Below, one piece after another: positions 1 to 7,344 of a stretch of DNA of 64,000 bases; positions within the stretch are counted from its first letter, which is position 1; every line of letters begins with the position of its first letter. The notes under the pieces were generated by a model that was not told where the DNA came from, made no database searches, and saw only the letters and a program-made list of their open reading frames with translations. This DNA comes from Streptomyces sp. HUAS 15-9 (lineage in GTDB: Bacteria; Actinomycetota; Actinomycetes; Streptomycetales; Streptomycetaceae): assembly GCF_025642155.1 (NCBI RefSeq), contig NZ_CP106798.1:6014001-6078000 (forward strand). The letters are read 5' to 3'. A program made the position numbers and the translations under genes.

Positions 1-533
1 AAGAACGTGCGGAACGTCACACCGGACTGGAAGGACTGCCGTACGTTCCCCTGGTGGGCGATGTAGGCCCCCGGGTCGACGATCAGCGGGTACTGGGAGC
101 TGACCCGCAGCACGACGGCCGGTCCGTCGGAGGTGATGGCCGCCTGACCGTGTCCCTCGACGGTGGTCGTGAACAGCCCGTTGCCCTGGGAGGCCCCCCG
201 CAGTCCGGTGAAGGTCGTCCCGGTGCGCAGCCCGGCGTCGGTCGCGAGCAGATTGCTCGACTCCACGTACAGCTTGTCCCCCTGGAGATTCACGAGGTTG
301 ATCTCGGACGCACGGTCCGCGAACCAGCAGGTCCCGTGTCCCTTCACCTCCATCACGGTCATCTGCTCGCCGGTGAGCCGCCGGGTCACCATCCCCCTGA
401 GCCCCTCACCGCCGCCGCTCAGCTTCTTGAAGGCCATCTGCCCGTCGTACGCGACCATCGAGCCGTTCTTCGCCTTCACGGCGTCCCCGGTCATGTCGAC
501 GGCGAGTACCTTGCTTCCTTGAAGTCGGAACAT
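1..533 (-). CDS. AIM24 family protein (5' part, runs off the window)
   Basis: The minus strand reads MFRLQGSKVLAVDM, then continues with VAYDGQMAFKKLSGGGEGLR, a Cys-Trp-Phe step (GHGTCWFADRASEIN) and VVLRVSSQYPLIVDPGAY before leaving the window at base 1. About 177 codons are visible. The opening FRLQGSKVLAVD and the Gly-rich beta repeats are typical of bacterial AIM24 / TRAP-like beta-barrel proteins, which are intracellular and have no established biochemical role in actinobacteria. The ATG at 533 is the first start in this frame. The gene is divergent from the DUF3817 gene at 701. Family assignment is fairly sure; function is unknown. The C-terminus cannot be judged. Confidence 0.8.
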   Translation of the reverse strand, partial: MFRLQGSKVLAVDMTGDAVKAKNGSMVAYDGQMAFKKLSGGGEGLRGMVTRRLTGEQMTVMEVKGHGTCWFADRASEINLVNLQGDKLYVESSNLLATDAGLRTGTTFTGLRGASQGNGLFTTTVEGHGQAAITSDGPAVVLRVSSQYPLIVDPGAYIAHQGNVRQSFQSGVTFRTF

Positions 534-602
534 CGCCACGCAGCGACGGTAGCGGCGGACGGCCGATGACGGACAGACCCCTCTCCCCGGGACCGGTGGG
601 GC

Positions 603-644
603 GTTTGCCACAATGGGCAAACGTTTGTGCTTGCGTTCACAAAC
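603..644. promoter_or_regulatory. Two adjacent inverted repeats in the AIM24 / DUF3817 divergent region
   Basis: GTTTGCC (603-609) is mirrored by GGCAAAC (616-622). Immediately after it GTTTGTG (623-629) is mirrored by CACAAAC (638-644). Both have 7-bp perfect arms. They lie between the divergent genes starting at 533 and 701, so they are plausible operator sites; the regulator is not identified. Confidence 0.4.
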
Positions 645-700
645 CGCGCCACCCGCCGCCGCACGAACCGTAGACCTCCCCCTCCCACTGAAGGTGATTC

Positions 701-1045
701 GTGGACATCAAGACCGCCACCGCCCTCCGCCGCCTCCGCCTGATCTCCGCCCCCGAGGCCGTGTCGTTCCTCATCCTGCTGCTCTGCTCGGTACTGAAGC
801 GGACCACGGACTTCAACGCGGTGCCCGTGATGGGCGCGGCCCACGGTGTCCTGTTCATCCTGTACGTGATCTTCTGGGCCGACGCCTGGAACCGCACCAA
901 GTGGAGCGGCAGGACCGCGGCGTTCTACTTCGTCCTGTCCGTGCTGCCCACCGGTGGCTTCTTCGCCGAGCGCAAGCTGCGCCGCGAGGCCGAGTCCGCG
1001 GTCATCGCCGCCCGCGCCCGCAAGGAAGGGATCGTGAACGCATGA
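701..1045 (+). CDS. DUF3817 small membrane protein
   Basis: A 114-residue protein with three predicted membrane helices (around residues 17-32, 41-60 and 68-88), a Trp-rich connecting loop ([11 protein letters not shown]) and a basic tail after the FFAERKL motif. The [12 protein letters not shown] ending of the third helix is the DUF3817 hallmark (YdzA-like integral membrane proteins of unknown function). The GTG start at 701 is preceded by AAGGTG at 691-696. The stop overlaps the ATG of the next gene (ATGA), so the two are translationally coupled. A second DUF3817 paralogue lies at 6931-7269. Function unknown. Confidence 0.85.
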   Translation: MDIKTATALRRLRLISAPEAVSFLILLLCSVLKRTTDFNAVPVMGAAHGVLFILYVIFWADAWNRTKWSGRTAAFYFVLSVLPTGGFFAERKLRREAESAVIAARARKEGIVNA

Positions 1046-1335
1046 TCGTCGCCTTCTCCGTGACGCCTCTGGGGGTCGGCGAGGACGTGGGGGAGTACGT
1101 CGCCGACGCCGTGCGTGTCGTCCGTGAGTCGGGGCTGCCCAACCGCACCGACGCGATGTTCACCTCCATCGAGGGGGAGTGGGACGAGGTCATGGCCGTG
1201 GTGAAGCGTGCCGTCGCCGTCGTGGGGGAGCGCGCGCCGCGCGTGTCGGTCGTCCTCAAGGCCGACATCCGTCCCGGTGTGACCGACGGTCTCACCTCCA
1301 AGGTGGAGACGGTCGAGCGCCATCTGGCCGGCTAG
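1042..1335 (+). CDS. MTH1187 / YqgV-type thiamine-binding protein
   Basis: A 97-residue protein beginning [11 protein letters not shown] with [25 protein letters not shown] in the middle and a [10 protein letters not shown] strand near the end. This fits the thiamine-binding (formerly DUF77) ferredoxin-like fold, in which small cytosolic proteins bind thiamine or a related compound. The length agrees with the family norm of about 95-100 residues. It overlaps the upstream DUF3817 gene by 4 bp, suggesting one transcript. Its last codons lie inside a perfect 30-bp palindrome that also contains the stop codon. Family is well supported; the physiological ligand is inferred from the family only. 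Confidence 0.85.
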   Translation: MIVAFSVTPLGVGEDVGEYVADAVRVVRESGLPNRTDAMFTSIEGEWDEVMAVVKRAVAVVGERAPRVSVVLKADIRPGVTDGLTSKVETVERHLAG

Positions 1336-1348
1336 CCGGCCAGATGGC
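1319..1348 (+). terminator. 30-bp perfect palindrome spanning the stop codon
   Basis: Bases 1319-1348 are a perfect self-complementary palindrome centred on the TAG stop (left half GCCATCTGGCCGGCT, right half AGCCGGCCAGATGGC). It would form a very stable hairpin at the mRNA 3' end. It has no T-tract of its own and may act with the next hairpin in termination or 3'-end protection. Confidence 0.6.
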
Positions 1349-1360
1349 CCCGCGCAGAAC

Positions 1361-1385
1361 CCCCGGTCCCCAGGGCCGGGGTTTT
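1361..1385 (+). terminator. Intrinsic terminator with short T-tract
   Basis: CCCCGG at 1361-1367 pairs with CCGGGG at 1376-1381, with an internal CCC/GGG stem, followed by TTTT at 1382-1385. It lies 30 bp after the thiamine-binding gene and upstream of the TetR operators, so it should separate the two transcription units. Confidence 0.6.
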
Positions 1386-1398
1386 CTCGCGCCCTGTG

Positions 1399-1459
1399 TT
1401 TGAGCGACCGCTCAAAGAGGTGTATTTTCCTGGCCAGATGGTTTGAGCGGTCGCTCAAA
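1399..1459. promoter_or_regulatory. Two palindromic TetR-type operators
   Basis: TTTGAGCGACCGCTCAAA (1399-1416) and TTTGAGCGGTCGCTCAAA (1442-1459) are each 18-bp inverted repeats, and the second is the exact reverse complement of the first. Their centres are 43 bp apart, about four helical turns. They lie directly upstream of a three-gene operon that ends in a TetR gene (2922-3572). Autoregulation by that TetR protein is the natural inference. Confidence 0.8.
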
Positions 1460-1486
1460 AATCTGGCTGACATGGGGGAACACCGA

Positions 1487-2248
1487 ATGAGGAGCAAGGC
1501 GCTCTATATCGAGGCGCGGATCCGCGCCGACCTCGACGACCTGTGGGCCCGCACCCAGGACCCCGCCCTGCACCAGCGCTGGGACCTCCGTTTCACCGAG
1601 ATCGACTACCTCCCGCGCGCGGAGGGCGAGCCGCAGCGCTTCCGGTACGCGACGCGCCTCCTGCCGTTCCTCACCGTCTCCGGCACCGGAGTCTCCGCCG
1701 GCGAGAAGGAGCGCCCCGACGGCACCCGCACCTCCGCCCTGCGCTTCACCTCCCCGCACCCGCTATCGCTGATCGCCGAGGGCAGCGGCTACTGGCGCTA
1801 CGTCCCCGAGGCCGACGGCGTGCGCTTCCTCACCGGCTACGACTACCGCCCCCGCTGGGGCGCTTTCGGGGCGCTCGCCGACCGGGTGCTGTTCCGTCCG
1901 CTGATGGGCTGGGCGACCGCGTGGTCCTTCGACCGGCTGCGGCTGTGGCTGGAGCGCGGGATCACCCCCGAGCGGGCGCTGCTGAACTGGCTCGCCGAAC
2001 TGACGGTCCGCGCGCTCGTGCTCGCCGCCGGCTGCGCCGGACTCGGCCTCAGCTCCCTCGTCGGCCTGCTCGGGGCGCTCGCGCCCACCGTGGCCTTCCT
2101 GTGCCCGCTCCTCCTCCTCGTCGCGATCTCCCTGGCCCTCTTCATGGCACCGCGCTCCGGCACCCCGGCCGCCCGCCGCTGTCGGCGCACCCCGCCCTCG
2201 CGCGTGCGCGCCCCCCGACTGCTGTGCACCCTGGAGAACCCGTCTTGA
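1487..2248 (+). CDS. SRPBCC-like protein with C-terminal membrane helices
   Basis: A 253-residue protein. The first 160 or so residues (MRSKALYIEARIRADLDDLW ... LHQRWDLRFTEIDYLPR) have the layout of START/SRPBCC polyketide-cyclase-like lipid- or ligand-binding domains. The C-terminal part has two hydrophobic stretches around residues 180-222, then a short basic tail. The ATG at 1487 is chosen because GGGGGAA lies 6 bp upstream; an in-frame ATG at 1472 has no such site. It is the first gene of a three-gene operon (SRPBCC-like, DUF4166, TetR) behind the paired operators, with a TTGA overlap to the next gene. Function unknown; a membrane-lipid-related role is a guess from the fold. Confidence 0.75.
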   Translation: MRSKALYIEARIRADLDDLWARTQDPALHQRWDLRFTEIDYLPRAEGEPQRFRYATRLLPFLTVSGTGVSAGEKERPDGTRTSALRFTSPHPLSLIAEGSGYWRYVPEADGVRFLTGYDYRPRWGAFGALADRVLFRPLMGWATAWSFDRLRLWLERGITPERALLNWLAELTVRALVLAAGCAGLGLSSLVGLLGALAPTVAFLCPLLLLVAISLALFMAPRSGTPAARRCRRTPPSRVRAPRLLCTLENPS

Positions 2249-2925
2249 GCTCGATGTTCCGCACGGTCATGGGCGCCGGCTTCGACCGCCTCCACCCTCA
2301 GCTGCGACGCCGTTTCTCGGTGGGCCTGGCGAGCGGTGAGGCCTGCACCGGCCGGGGCGTGATGGACCGCATCTGGCACGGCGGGGCCTTCGTGAAGCCG
2401 TTCCTGGCCCTCGGTACCACCCGTAACATCCTGGTTCCGCGCGAGGGCAGGAACATTTCTTTCAAGATCGAGAATGTGCCCTACGAGGACACCTTCGGGC
2501 GTGAGACGGTGACGTTCGTGCGCACCTTCGACCTGCCGGGACGCTCCCGCCGCTTCGACGCCCAGATGGTGCTGAGCCCCAAGGGGGACCGCATCCTCGA
2601 CTATCTCGGCACCCACCAGCACCTCGCCAGCGAGCTGCACTTCCGCGCCGAGCCCGACGGCTCCTTGCTCATCCGCTCCGGCGAACACCGCTTCCGGGAG
2701 GGCGCGGTAGACGTCCGGGTGCCCGAACTCATCGGCGCCACGGCCGAGGTGCGGGAGTCCTACGACGACGCGGCGGGCCGCTTCCGCATCCGCGTACGGG
2801 TGGTGAACAAGTACTTCGGCCCGCTCTTCGGCTACGAGGGTTCCTTCACGGCGTCCTACACGGACATCCGGACCTGTGGCGTACGACCCGGTCTGCGCCC
2901 GGTGCGCGAGGAGTCCCGCGCATGA
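2245..2925 (+). CDS. DUF4166 family protein
   Basis: A 226-residue soluble protein with the motifs FDRLHPQLRRRFSVGLASG, GRGVMDRIWHGG, LGTTRNILVPREGRNISF, and YFGPLFGYEGSFTASY near the end. These are characteristic of DUF4166 proteins, which are of unknown function and often occur fused to or beside saccharopine-dehydrogenase-like or SRPBCC-like proteins. The TTG at 2245 overlaps the previous stop (TTGA) and has GGAGAA about 8 bp upstream; an ATG three codons later (2254) is too far from that site. The stop overlaps the ATG of the TetR gene, so the three genes form one coupled operon. Confidence 0.8.
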   Translation: MSSMFRTVMGAGFDRLHPQLRRRFSVGLASGEACTGRGVMDRIWHGGAFVKPFLALGTTRNILVPREGRNISFKIENVPYEDTFGRETVTFVRTFDLPGRSRRFDAQMVLSPKGDRILDYLGTHQHLASELHFRAEPDGSLLIRSGEHRFREGAVDVRVPELIGATAEVRESYDDAAGRFRIRVRVVNKYFGPLFGYEGSFTASYTDIRTCGVRPGLRPVREESRA

Positions 2926-3572
2926 GCCCGGAGACGGTGAAGTCCCAGGAGACCAAGACCAAACTCCTGGAGGGCGCGCTGCGGACGCTCACCGAACAGG
3001 GCATCGCCAAGACGTCGGCCCGAACGGTCGCCGCGGCCGCCGGAGTCAACCAGGCGCTCGTCTTCTACCACTTCGGATCCGTGGACGAACTCCTCGCCGC
3101 CGCCTGCCGCTACGGCGCCGAGAAGGCGGTGGCCCGCTACCGCGGCCGCCTTGCCGCCGTCGCCTCCCTGTCCGAACTCCTCGCCGTCGGCCGTGAGATA
3201 CACGAGCAGGAGCGGGCGGGGGGCCATGTGGCCCTCCTCGGCCAGCTGCTCGCCGGTGCCCAGACCCACGAGAGCCTGCGCCCGGCCACCGCCGCGGGCC
3301 TCGACCTGTGGATCACCGAGATCGAGCAGGTGCTGAGGCGGGTGCTCGCCGACACCCCCTTCGGCGAGTTCACCGACCCGGCGGGGCTGGCCCGCGCCCT
3401 CGCCGCCTCGTTCGTCGGCATCGAGCTGTACGAGGGGGTGGACGAGGCCGGCGCCCACGCCGCCCTCGACGCCCTGGAGCAACTCGGCGCCCTCGTGGCC
3501 GCCCTGGAGGAACTCGGTCCCGTCGGCCAGCGCGCGGTCCGCCATCACCTGCGCCGCGCCGGCCGCCGCTGA
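2922..3572 (+). CDS. TetR family regulator, probable repressor of its own operon
   Basis: A 216-residue TetR/AcrR protein. The N-terminal helix-turn-helix is clear: TKTKLLEGALRTLTEQGIAK, then TSARTVAAAAGVNQALVFYH and HFGSVDELL (about residues 8-56). The rest is an all-helical ligand-binding domain with a conserved C-terminal helix. It is the last gene of the operon starting at 1487, joined by an ATGA overlap. Two palindromes at 1399-1459 are the likely binding sites. The ligand is unknown; a lipid or acyl compound would fit the SRPBCC neighbour but is only an inference. Confidence 0.88.
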   Translation: MSPETVKSQETKTKLLEGALRTLTEQGIAKTSARTVAAAAGVNQALVFYHFGSVDELLAAACRYGAEKAVARYRGRLAAVASLSELLAVGREIHEQERAGGHVALLGQLLAGAQTHESLRPATAAGLDLWITEIEQVLRRVLADTPFGEFTDPAGLARALAASFVGIELYEGVDEAGAHAALDALEQLGALVAALEELGPVGQRAVRHHLRRAGRR

Positions 3573-3591
3573 CGGCCCCTCGCAAGGTGCC

Positions 3592-4572
3592 CTACTCGCT
3601 CGACGCCAGCATGATCCCCAGCGGTGTCCGCTCGTACAGCACCTGGTGCCCGTAGCGTCGCGAGGTCAGCAGGCCCGAGTCCCGGAGCACCGTCAGATGC
3701 GCGGACACCGAGGACGAGGCGAGCCCGAGGCGGTGGGCGAGGGCGGTGGTGGTCGACGGTTCGTCCAGCGCCGTGAGCACGGCGGCCCGGCCTCGGCCCA
3801 GGAGCCGTACCAGTGTGTCCGGGGCGCGGTCCGCGGGCTCGGACCACAGCCCGCCGATACCGCGGGCCGGATAGACCAGGGCGGGCTGCCAGGGCGGCTC
3901 GAAGCCGGTGACGACGTCGGGCCAGCTGAACACGCTCGGCATCAGCACCAGGCCCTGCCCGCCGAGGTGCCGCTCGTACTCGCCCGCCGACTCGACGGTC
4001 AGCGTCCCGGCGTGCCAGCCGAAGCGCCGGCTGAGCTCTGGCAGCAGGCCGCCCAGGCCGACCTCGGCCAGCCGCCGGGAGTGGAAGGCGACATCGGCCT
4101 CCAGCAGGGCGCGCAGCCGGGGCCAGTCCGGTTCGACCAGGACGTGCCAGGCCTGTTCCATCGCGACGGCCAGCTCCCGCACCATCCGCTCCGGGTCGGC
4201 CAGCCAGGCCCGGCCGTACGGCGACTCCAGCGCGCCGGGGGTGTCCGCGAGCGACCGGGCCGTGTCCGCGCGGGCCGCCTCCGGATCGGCCGCGCGCACG
4301 GCCGCGATCTCCTCCTCGAAGGTGGCCGCCGGACCGAGCGGGGGCGAGCCGAGCCAGTCGGGGGAGTGGCCGCGGCGCGGCATCAGCAGCCACAGCGGGG
4401 TCAGATCGAGCTCGGCGGCCGCCCGGCGGATCCGGCGCAGCCAGGGCGCGTGGTACCCGTGCCGGTCCGGGCGCTTGAGCGTACGCACCGCGTCCTGCGT
4501 CTCCCACAGCGGCGACACCGCGAACCGGCACCTGAGAAAGTCCGCGTCCTCGAAATACAGGCGCGACGGCAC
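3592..4572 (-). CDS. DUF5937 / ArsR-type winged-helix transcriptional regulator
   Basis: A 326-residue protein. The N-terminal 240 residues (PSRLYFEDADFLRCRFAVSP, then WLRRIRRAAAELDLTPLWLL) match the DUF5937 domain. The C-terminal 80 residues are an ArsR-like winged helix (RGRAAVLTALDEPSTTTALA then LGLASSSVSAHLTVLRDSGL). The GTG start at 4572 is preceded on the minus strand by GGGGAGG about 6 bp away. It ends 20 bp from the convergent TetR gene. A small hypothetical gene and then an MFS exporter lie divergently upstream, a frequent partner for this regulator type, and a 9-bp inverted repeat at 5026-5049 is a candidate operator. Confidence 0.82.
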   Translation of the reverse strand: MPSRLYFEDADFLRCRFAVSPLWETQDAVRTLKRPDRHGYHAPWLRRIRRAAAELDLTPLWLLMPRRGHSPDWLGSPPLGPAATFEEEIAAVRAADPEAARADTARSLADTPGALESPYGRAWLADPERMVRELAVAMEQAWHVLVEPDWPRLRALLEADVAFHSRRLAEVGLGGLLPELSRRFGWHAGTLTVESAGEYERHLGGQGLVLMPSVFSWPDVVTGFEPPWQPALVYPARGIGGLWSEPADRAPDTLVRLLGRGRAAVLTALDEPSTTTALAHRLGLASSSVSAHLTVLRDSGLLTSRRYGHQVLYERTPLGIMLASSE

Positions 4573-4596
4573 GGCGGACCTCCCCAGAATGACGAC

Positions 4597-5019
4597 ATGA
4601 GAACCGAAGAGGACACCCCGCCGGTGGAACGCATTCTCCTCGTCGAGAGCCGTGCCGACGACGGAGCCCTCGCCGCCCTCGGGCATCAGCTCCCCGAGCG
4701 GTCCGGCAACGAGGAAGCCCTCTTCCTTTCGTACAACTATGCGGACGTACCGCTGGGGCGACGCTACGACTGCTGCTTCCGGCGAGCGGACGAGAGCGAC
4801 GTCGCCCGGGTCGCGGTCACGGTCGTCGCGGTGACCCAGCAGTTCGGCCGGATGTTCGACGAGATCCCGCACGGCTGGAAGACCCTGACCGTGCTGCGAT
4901 TCGAGCCGGAGATCCCGGCGCTGATCCGCGACCTGCCGGCGGCCTCCGCCTGGTTCGAGCAGCGCGTCTCGCTCTACATCTCCGACCAGGAGACCTGGCA
5001 GGTGCGGACCGCGAGCTGA
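4597..5019 (+). CDS. Hypothetical protein, 140 aa
   Basis: A 140-residue acidic protein starting MRTEEDTPPVERILLVESRA, with TVVAVTQQFGRMFDEIPHGW in the middle and ending VSLYISDQETWQVRTAS. Codon third positions are strongly G/C, as expected for a real Streptomyces gene. It has no signal peptide, membrane helix or recognisable domain. It starts only 25 bp from the divergent DUF5937 gene, so the two promoters and ribosome sites share the same few bases. No clear Shine-Dalgarno is present, so it may be leaderless or coupled in some other way. Moderate confidence that it is expressed. Confidence 0.6.
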   Translation: MRTEEDTPPVERILLVESRADDGALAALGHQLPERSGNEEALFLSYNYADVPLGRRYDCCFRRADESDVARVAVTVVAVTQQFGRMFDEIPHGWKTLTVLRFEPEIPALIRDLPAASAWFEQRVSLYISDQETWQVRTAS

Positions 5020-5025
5020 ACTTCT

Positions 5026-5049
5026 GAGATTCGGCCCACACCGAATCTC
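5026..5049. promoter_or_regulatory. Inverted repeat upstream of the MFS exporter gene
   Basis: GAGATTCGG (5026-5034) is mirrored by CCGAATCTC (5041-5049) with a 6-bp spacer. The arms are perfect over 9 bp. It lies 38 bp before the MFS start codon and just after the hypothetical gene. It could be an operator for the DUF5937/ArsR-type regulator at 3592-4572; that link is inferred. Confidence 0.5.
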
Positions 5050-5086
5050 TAGGGGCCGGGCCCCCGGCGCCTGCACGCTGCCGTCC

Positions 5087-6319
5087 ATGTCAGCCGTGCA
5101 ACACAGACCGGTGGCGCAGCCCGCCGGCTATGCCCGTGTCTTCGCCGTGCCCGAGTTCCGGGCCGTCTTCGCCGCCCACACGCTGTCCATGCTCGGCGTG
5201 ATCGTCAGCGAGATCGCGCTGTCCGTGCTCGTGTACGACCTCACCGGCTCGCCACTGCTGAGCGCGCTCGCCTTCGCGCTCGGCTTTCTGCCGTATCTCG
5301 TCGGCGGCACCCTGCTCTCCGGCGTCGCCGACCGCTTCCCGGCCCGGCGGGTGCTGGTGGTGTGCGACCTGGTGTGCGCGGGGTGCGTCGCGCTGATGGC
5401 GCTGCCGGGGGCGGACATCGCCGTCCTGCTCGCGCTGCGCTGCGGCCTCGCCGTCGTCTCCCCGGTGTTCGCGGGGACACGCATGGCGACCCTCGCGGAC
5501 ATCCTCGGCGACGGCGACCTGTTCGTGCTGGGCCGGTCCCTGCTGCGGATCGTCGCGCAGAGCTCTCTGCTGGTCGGATACGGCCTGGGCGGGCTGCTCC
5601 TCACCGTCGTGGCACCGCGGCACGCGCTGCTGATCACCGTCGGCACCTTCCTGGCCTCGGCCGCGCTGCTGCGCCTCGGCACCCGGCGGCGCCCCGCACG
5701 GGCCAGGCAGGCCGGGGATCCCCAGGGCGCCCGGCAGGTGTTCGCCGACCGGCGGGTCCTGGTCCTGCTGCTCCTGTCCTGGGTGCCGCCCATGTTCTCC
5801 GTGGCCCCGGAGGCGCTGGCCGCGCCGTACGCCGACGAGCTCGGCGTCGGCTCCACCGGCCTCGGCCTGCTGATGTGCGCCCTGCCCGTGGGGACGGTCG
5901 CGGGTGAGGTGTTCGTGGGCTCCCGGCTGCGGCCCGTGACCCGCGAGCGGATCGCGCTGCCGCTGGTCTGCCTGACGCTGCTGCCCTACCTCGGCTACGC
6001 CCTGCACCCCGGCCTGCCGGCCGCCCTGCTCCTGCTGCTGCTCTCCGGCGCCGGATCCGCATACACCCTGGGCCTGGACCAGTGGTTCGTGCGGGACGTG
6101 CCGCAGGAGCTGCGCGGCCGTGCCATGACCGTGCTCAGCGCGGGGCTGATGACGATCCAGGGTGTGGGCATGGCCCTGGCGGGTGCGGCGGCGGAGGCCG
6201 TCGGCGTGACCGCGACCGTCGCGGGTGTCGGGGTGCTGGGCACGGTGGCCTGCTGCGTGCTGGCGGTCGTGGTCCGGCGTACGGAAGCTCCGGGCGACCG
6301 AAAGCCGAGACAGAGCTGA
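5087..6319 (+). CDS. MFS transporter, 12-TM exporter type
   Basis: A 410-residue major facilitator protein with about 12 hydrophobic helices, the loop 2-3 motif GVADRFPARRVLVVCDLVCA near residue 85, and a long charged middle loop (TRRRPARARQAGDPQGARQV) between the two six-helix halves. The family comprises proton-coupled exporters in the cytoplasmic membrane. The substrate cannot be read from sequence. The ATG at 5087 begins MSAVQHRPVAQPAGY. The regulator at 3592-4572 is likely dedicated to it, since DUF5937 regulators commonly sit beside MFS genes. There is no sign of truncation. Confidence 0.88.
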   Translation: MSAVQHRPVAQPAGYARVFAVPEFRAVFAAHTLSMLGVIVSEIALSVLVYDLTGSPLLSALAFALGFLPYLVGGTLLSGVADRFPARRVLVVCDLVCAGCVALMALPGADIAVLLALRCGLAVVSPVFAGTRMATLADILGDGDLFVLGRSLLRIVAQSSLLVGYGLGGLLLTVVAPRHALLITVGTFLASAALLRLGTRRRPARARQAGDPQGARQVFADRRVLVLLLLSWVPPMFSVAPEALAAPYADELGVGSTGLGLLMCALPVGTVAGEVFVGSRLRPVTRERIALPLVCLTLLPYLGYALHPGLPAALLLLLLSGAGSAYTLGLDQWFVRDVPQELRGRAMTVLSAGLMTIQGVGMALAGAAAEAVGVTATVAGVGVLGTVACCVLAVVVRRTEAPGDRKPRQS

Positions 6320-6351
6320 ACCCGAAATGACCGGCCGGTAGGGTCGGTGCC

Positions 6352-6861
6352 GTGCCGAAGCCTCTCAGTCTTCCCTTCGACCCCATCGCCCGTGCCGACG
6401 ACCTCTGGAAGCAGCGCTGGGGAAACGTGCCGTCGATGGCCGCGATCACCTCGATCATGCGTGCGCACCAGATCCTGCTCGGCGAGGTCGACGCGGTGGT
6501 GAAGCCGTACGGACTGACCTTCGCGCGTTACGAGGCGCTGGTGCTGCTCACCTTCTCCAAGGCCGGCGAGCTGCCGATGTCGAAGATCGGTGAGCGGCTC
6601 ATGGTGCATCCCACCTCCGTGACGAACACCGTGGACCGGCTGGTGAGGTCGGGTCTGGTGGCCAAGCGGCCCAACCCCAACGACGGGCGCGGCACGCTCG
6701 CCGTCATCACGGACAAGGGCCGCGAGGTGGTCGAGGCGGCCACCCGGGACCTGATGGCGATGGACTTCGGGCTCGGGGCGTACGACGCGGAGGAGTGCGG
6801 GGAGATCTTCGCGATGCTGCGGCCGCTGCGGGTCGCGGCACACGACTTCGACGAGCAGTGA
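6352..6861 (+). CDS. MarR family transcriptional regulator
   Basis: A 169-residue protein with a winged-helix domain. MAAITSIMRAHQILLGEVDA leads the first helix, LPMSKIGERLMVHPTSVTNT is the recognition region, and VAKRPNPNDGRGTLAVITDK is the wing with the DxR-like motif. The GTG at 6352 lies 32 bp after the MFS stop with little upstream Shine-Dalgarno signal (TAGGGT about 10 bp away). It is probably cytosolic and dimeric. Its target could be the upstream MFS gene or the downstream DUF3817/icmA genes; nothing in the sequence decides this. Confidence 0.88.
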   Translation: MPKPLSLPFDPIARADDLWKQRWGNVPSMAAITSIMRAHQILLGEVDAVVKPYGLTFARYEALVLLTFSKAGELPMSKIGERLMVHPTSVTNTVDRLVRSGLVAKRPNPNDGRGTLAVITDKGREVVEAATRDLMAMDFGLGAYDAEECGEIFAMLRPLRVAAHDFDEQ

Positions 6862-6917
6862 CCCGGTACGGCGTCGACGTGCGGTGACCCGGGACAAGAT
6901 CTCCCGGAACGGGCGGT

Positions 6918-6923
6918 TACGCT
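6918..6923 (+). promoter_or_regulatory. Probable -10 element for a leaderless transcript
   Basis: TACGCT at 6918-6923 sits 7 bp before the ATG of the DUF3817 gene at 6931 and no Shine-Dalgarno sequence is present. This arrangement is common for leaderless Streptomyces mRNAs, which start at the A of the ATG. Confidence 0.45.
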
Positions 6924-6930
6924 CATCGGC

Positions 6931-7269
6931 ATGAAGAAAAGCGTGCTGACCCGCTACCGCGTCCTCGCCTATGTCACCGGTGTACTGCTCGTGCTGCTGT
7001 GCCTGAGCATGATCGCCAAGTACGGGCTGGACATGGACGGCGCGGCGGACTTCACCCGGGTCGTGGCCATCGCCCACGGCTGGCTGTACGTCGTGTACCT
7101 CGTCTTCGCCTTCGACCTGGGCTCCAAGGCGAAGTGGCCGGTCGGCAAGCAGCTGTGGGTGCTCCTCGCGGGCACCGTCCCGACCGCCGCTTTCTTCGTC
7201 GAGCGGAAGGTCAGCCGCGAGCTGGAGGCCAAGGCCGCCGATCAGGTCCCGGCCGTCGCCAAGGCATAG
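6931..7269 (+). CDS. DUF3817 small membrane protein (second copy)
   Basis: A 112-residue protein with three predicted membrane helices. It has VLAYVTGVLLVLLCLSMIAK, an IAHGWLYVVYLVFAFDLGSK segment and the family ending VPTAAFFVERKVSRELE. It is clearly related to the protein at 701-1045 in helix placement and in the FF-x-ERK motif, but diverged. It has no Shine-Dalgarno site and TACGCT just upstream, so it is probably translated from a leaderless mRNA. It precedes icmA by 75 bp, with the icmA palindrome in between, so the two are likely separate transcription units. Function unknown. Confidence 0.85.
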   Translation: MKKSVLTRYRVLAYVTGVLLVLLCLSMIAKYGLDMDGAADFTRVVAIAHGWLYVVYLVFAFDLGSKAKWPVGKQLWVLLAGTVPTAAFFVERKVSRELEAKAADQVPAVAKA

Positions 7270-7312
7270 GCTCCACCGCCGCGCGAGTATCGCGTGGCGG
7301 TTTGCCATCGAC

Positions 7313-7336
7313 ATTTACTAGGACGTCCTAGTAAAT
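7313..7336. promoter_or_regulatory. 24-bp perfect palindrome at the icmA promoter
   Basis: The core TTACTAGGACGTCCTAGTAA is self-complementary, and the symmetry extends to 24 bp (7313-7336). It overlaps a plausible -10 (TAGTAA, 7329-7334) and ends 8 bp before the icmA ATG. A dimeric repressor bound here would block transcription directly. The TetR gene at 9168-9794, convergent with icmA, is one candidate binder. Confidence 0.75.
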
Positions 7337-7344
7337 TCGATGGT

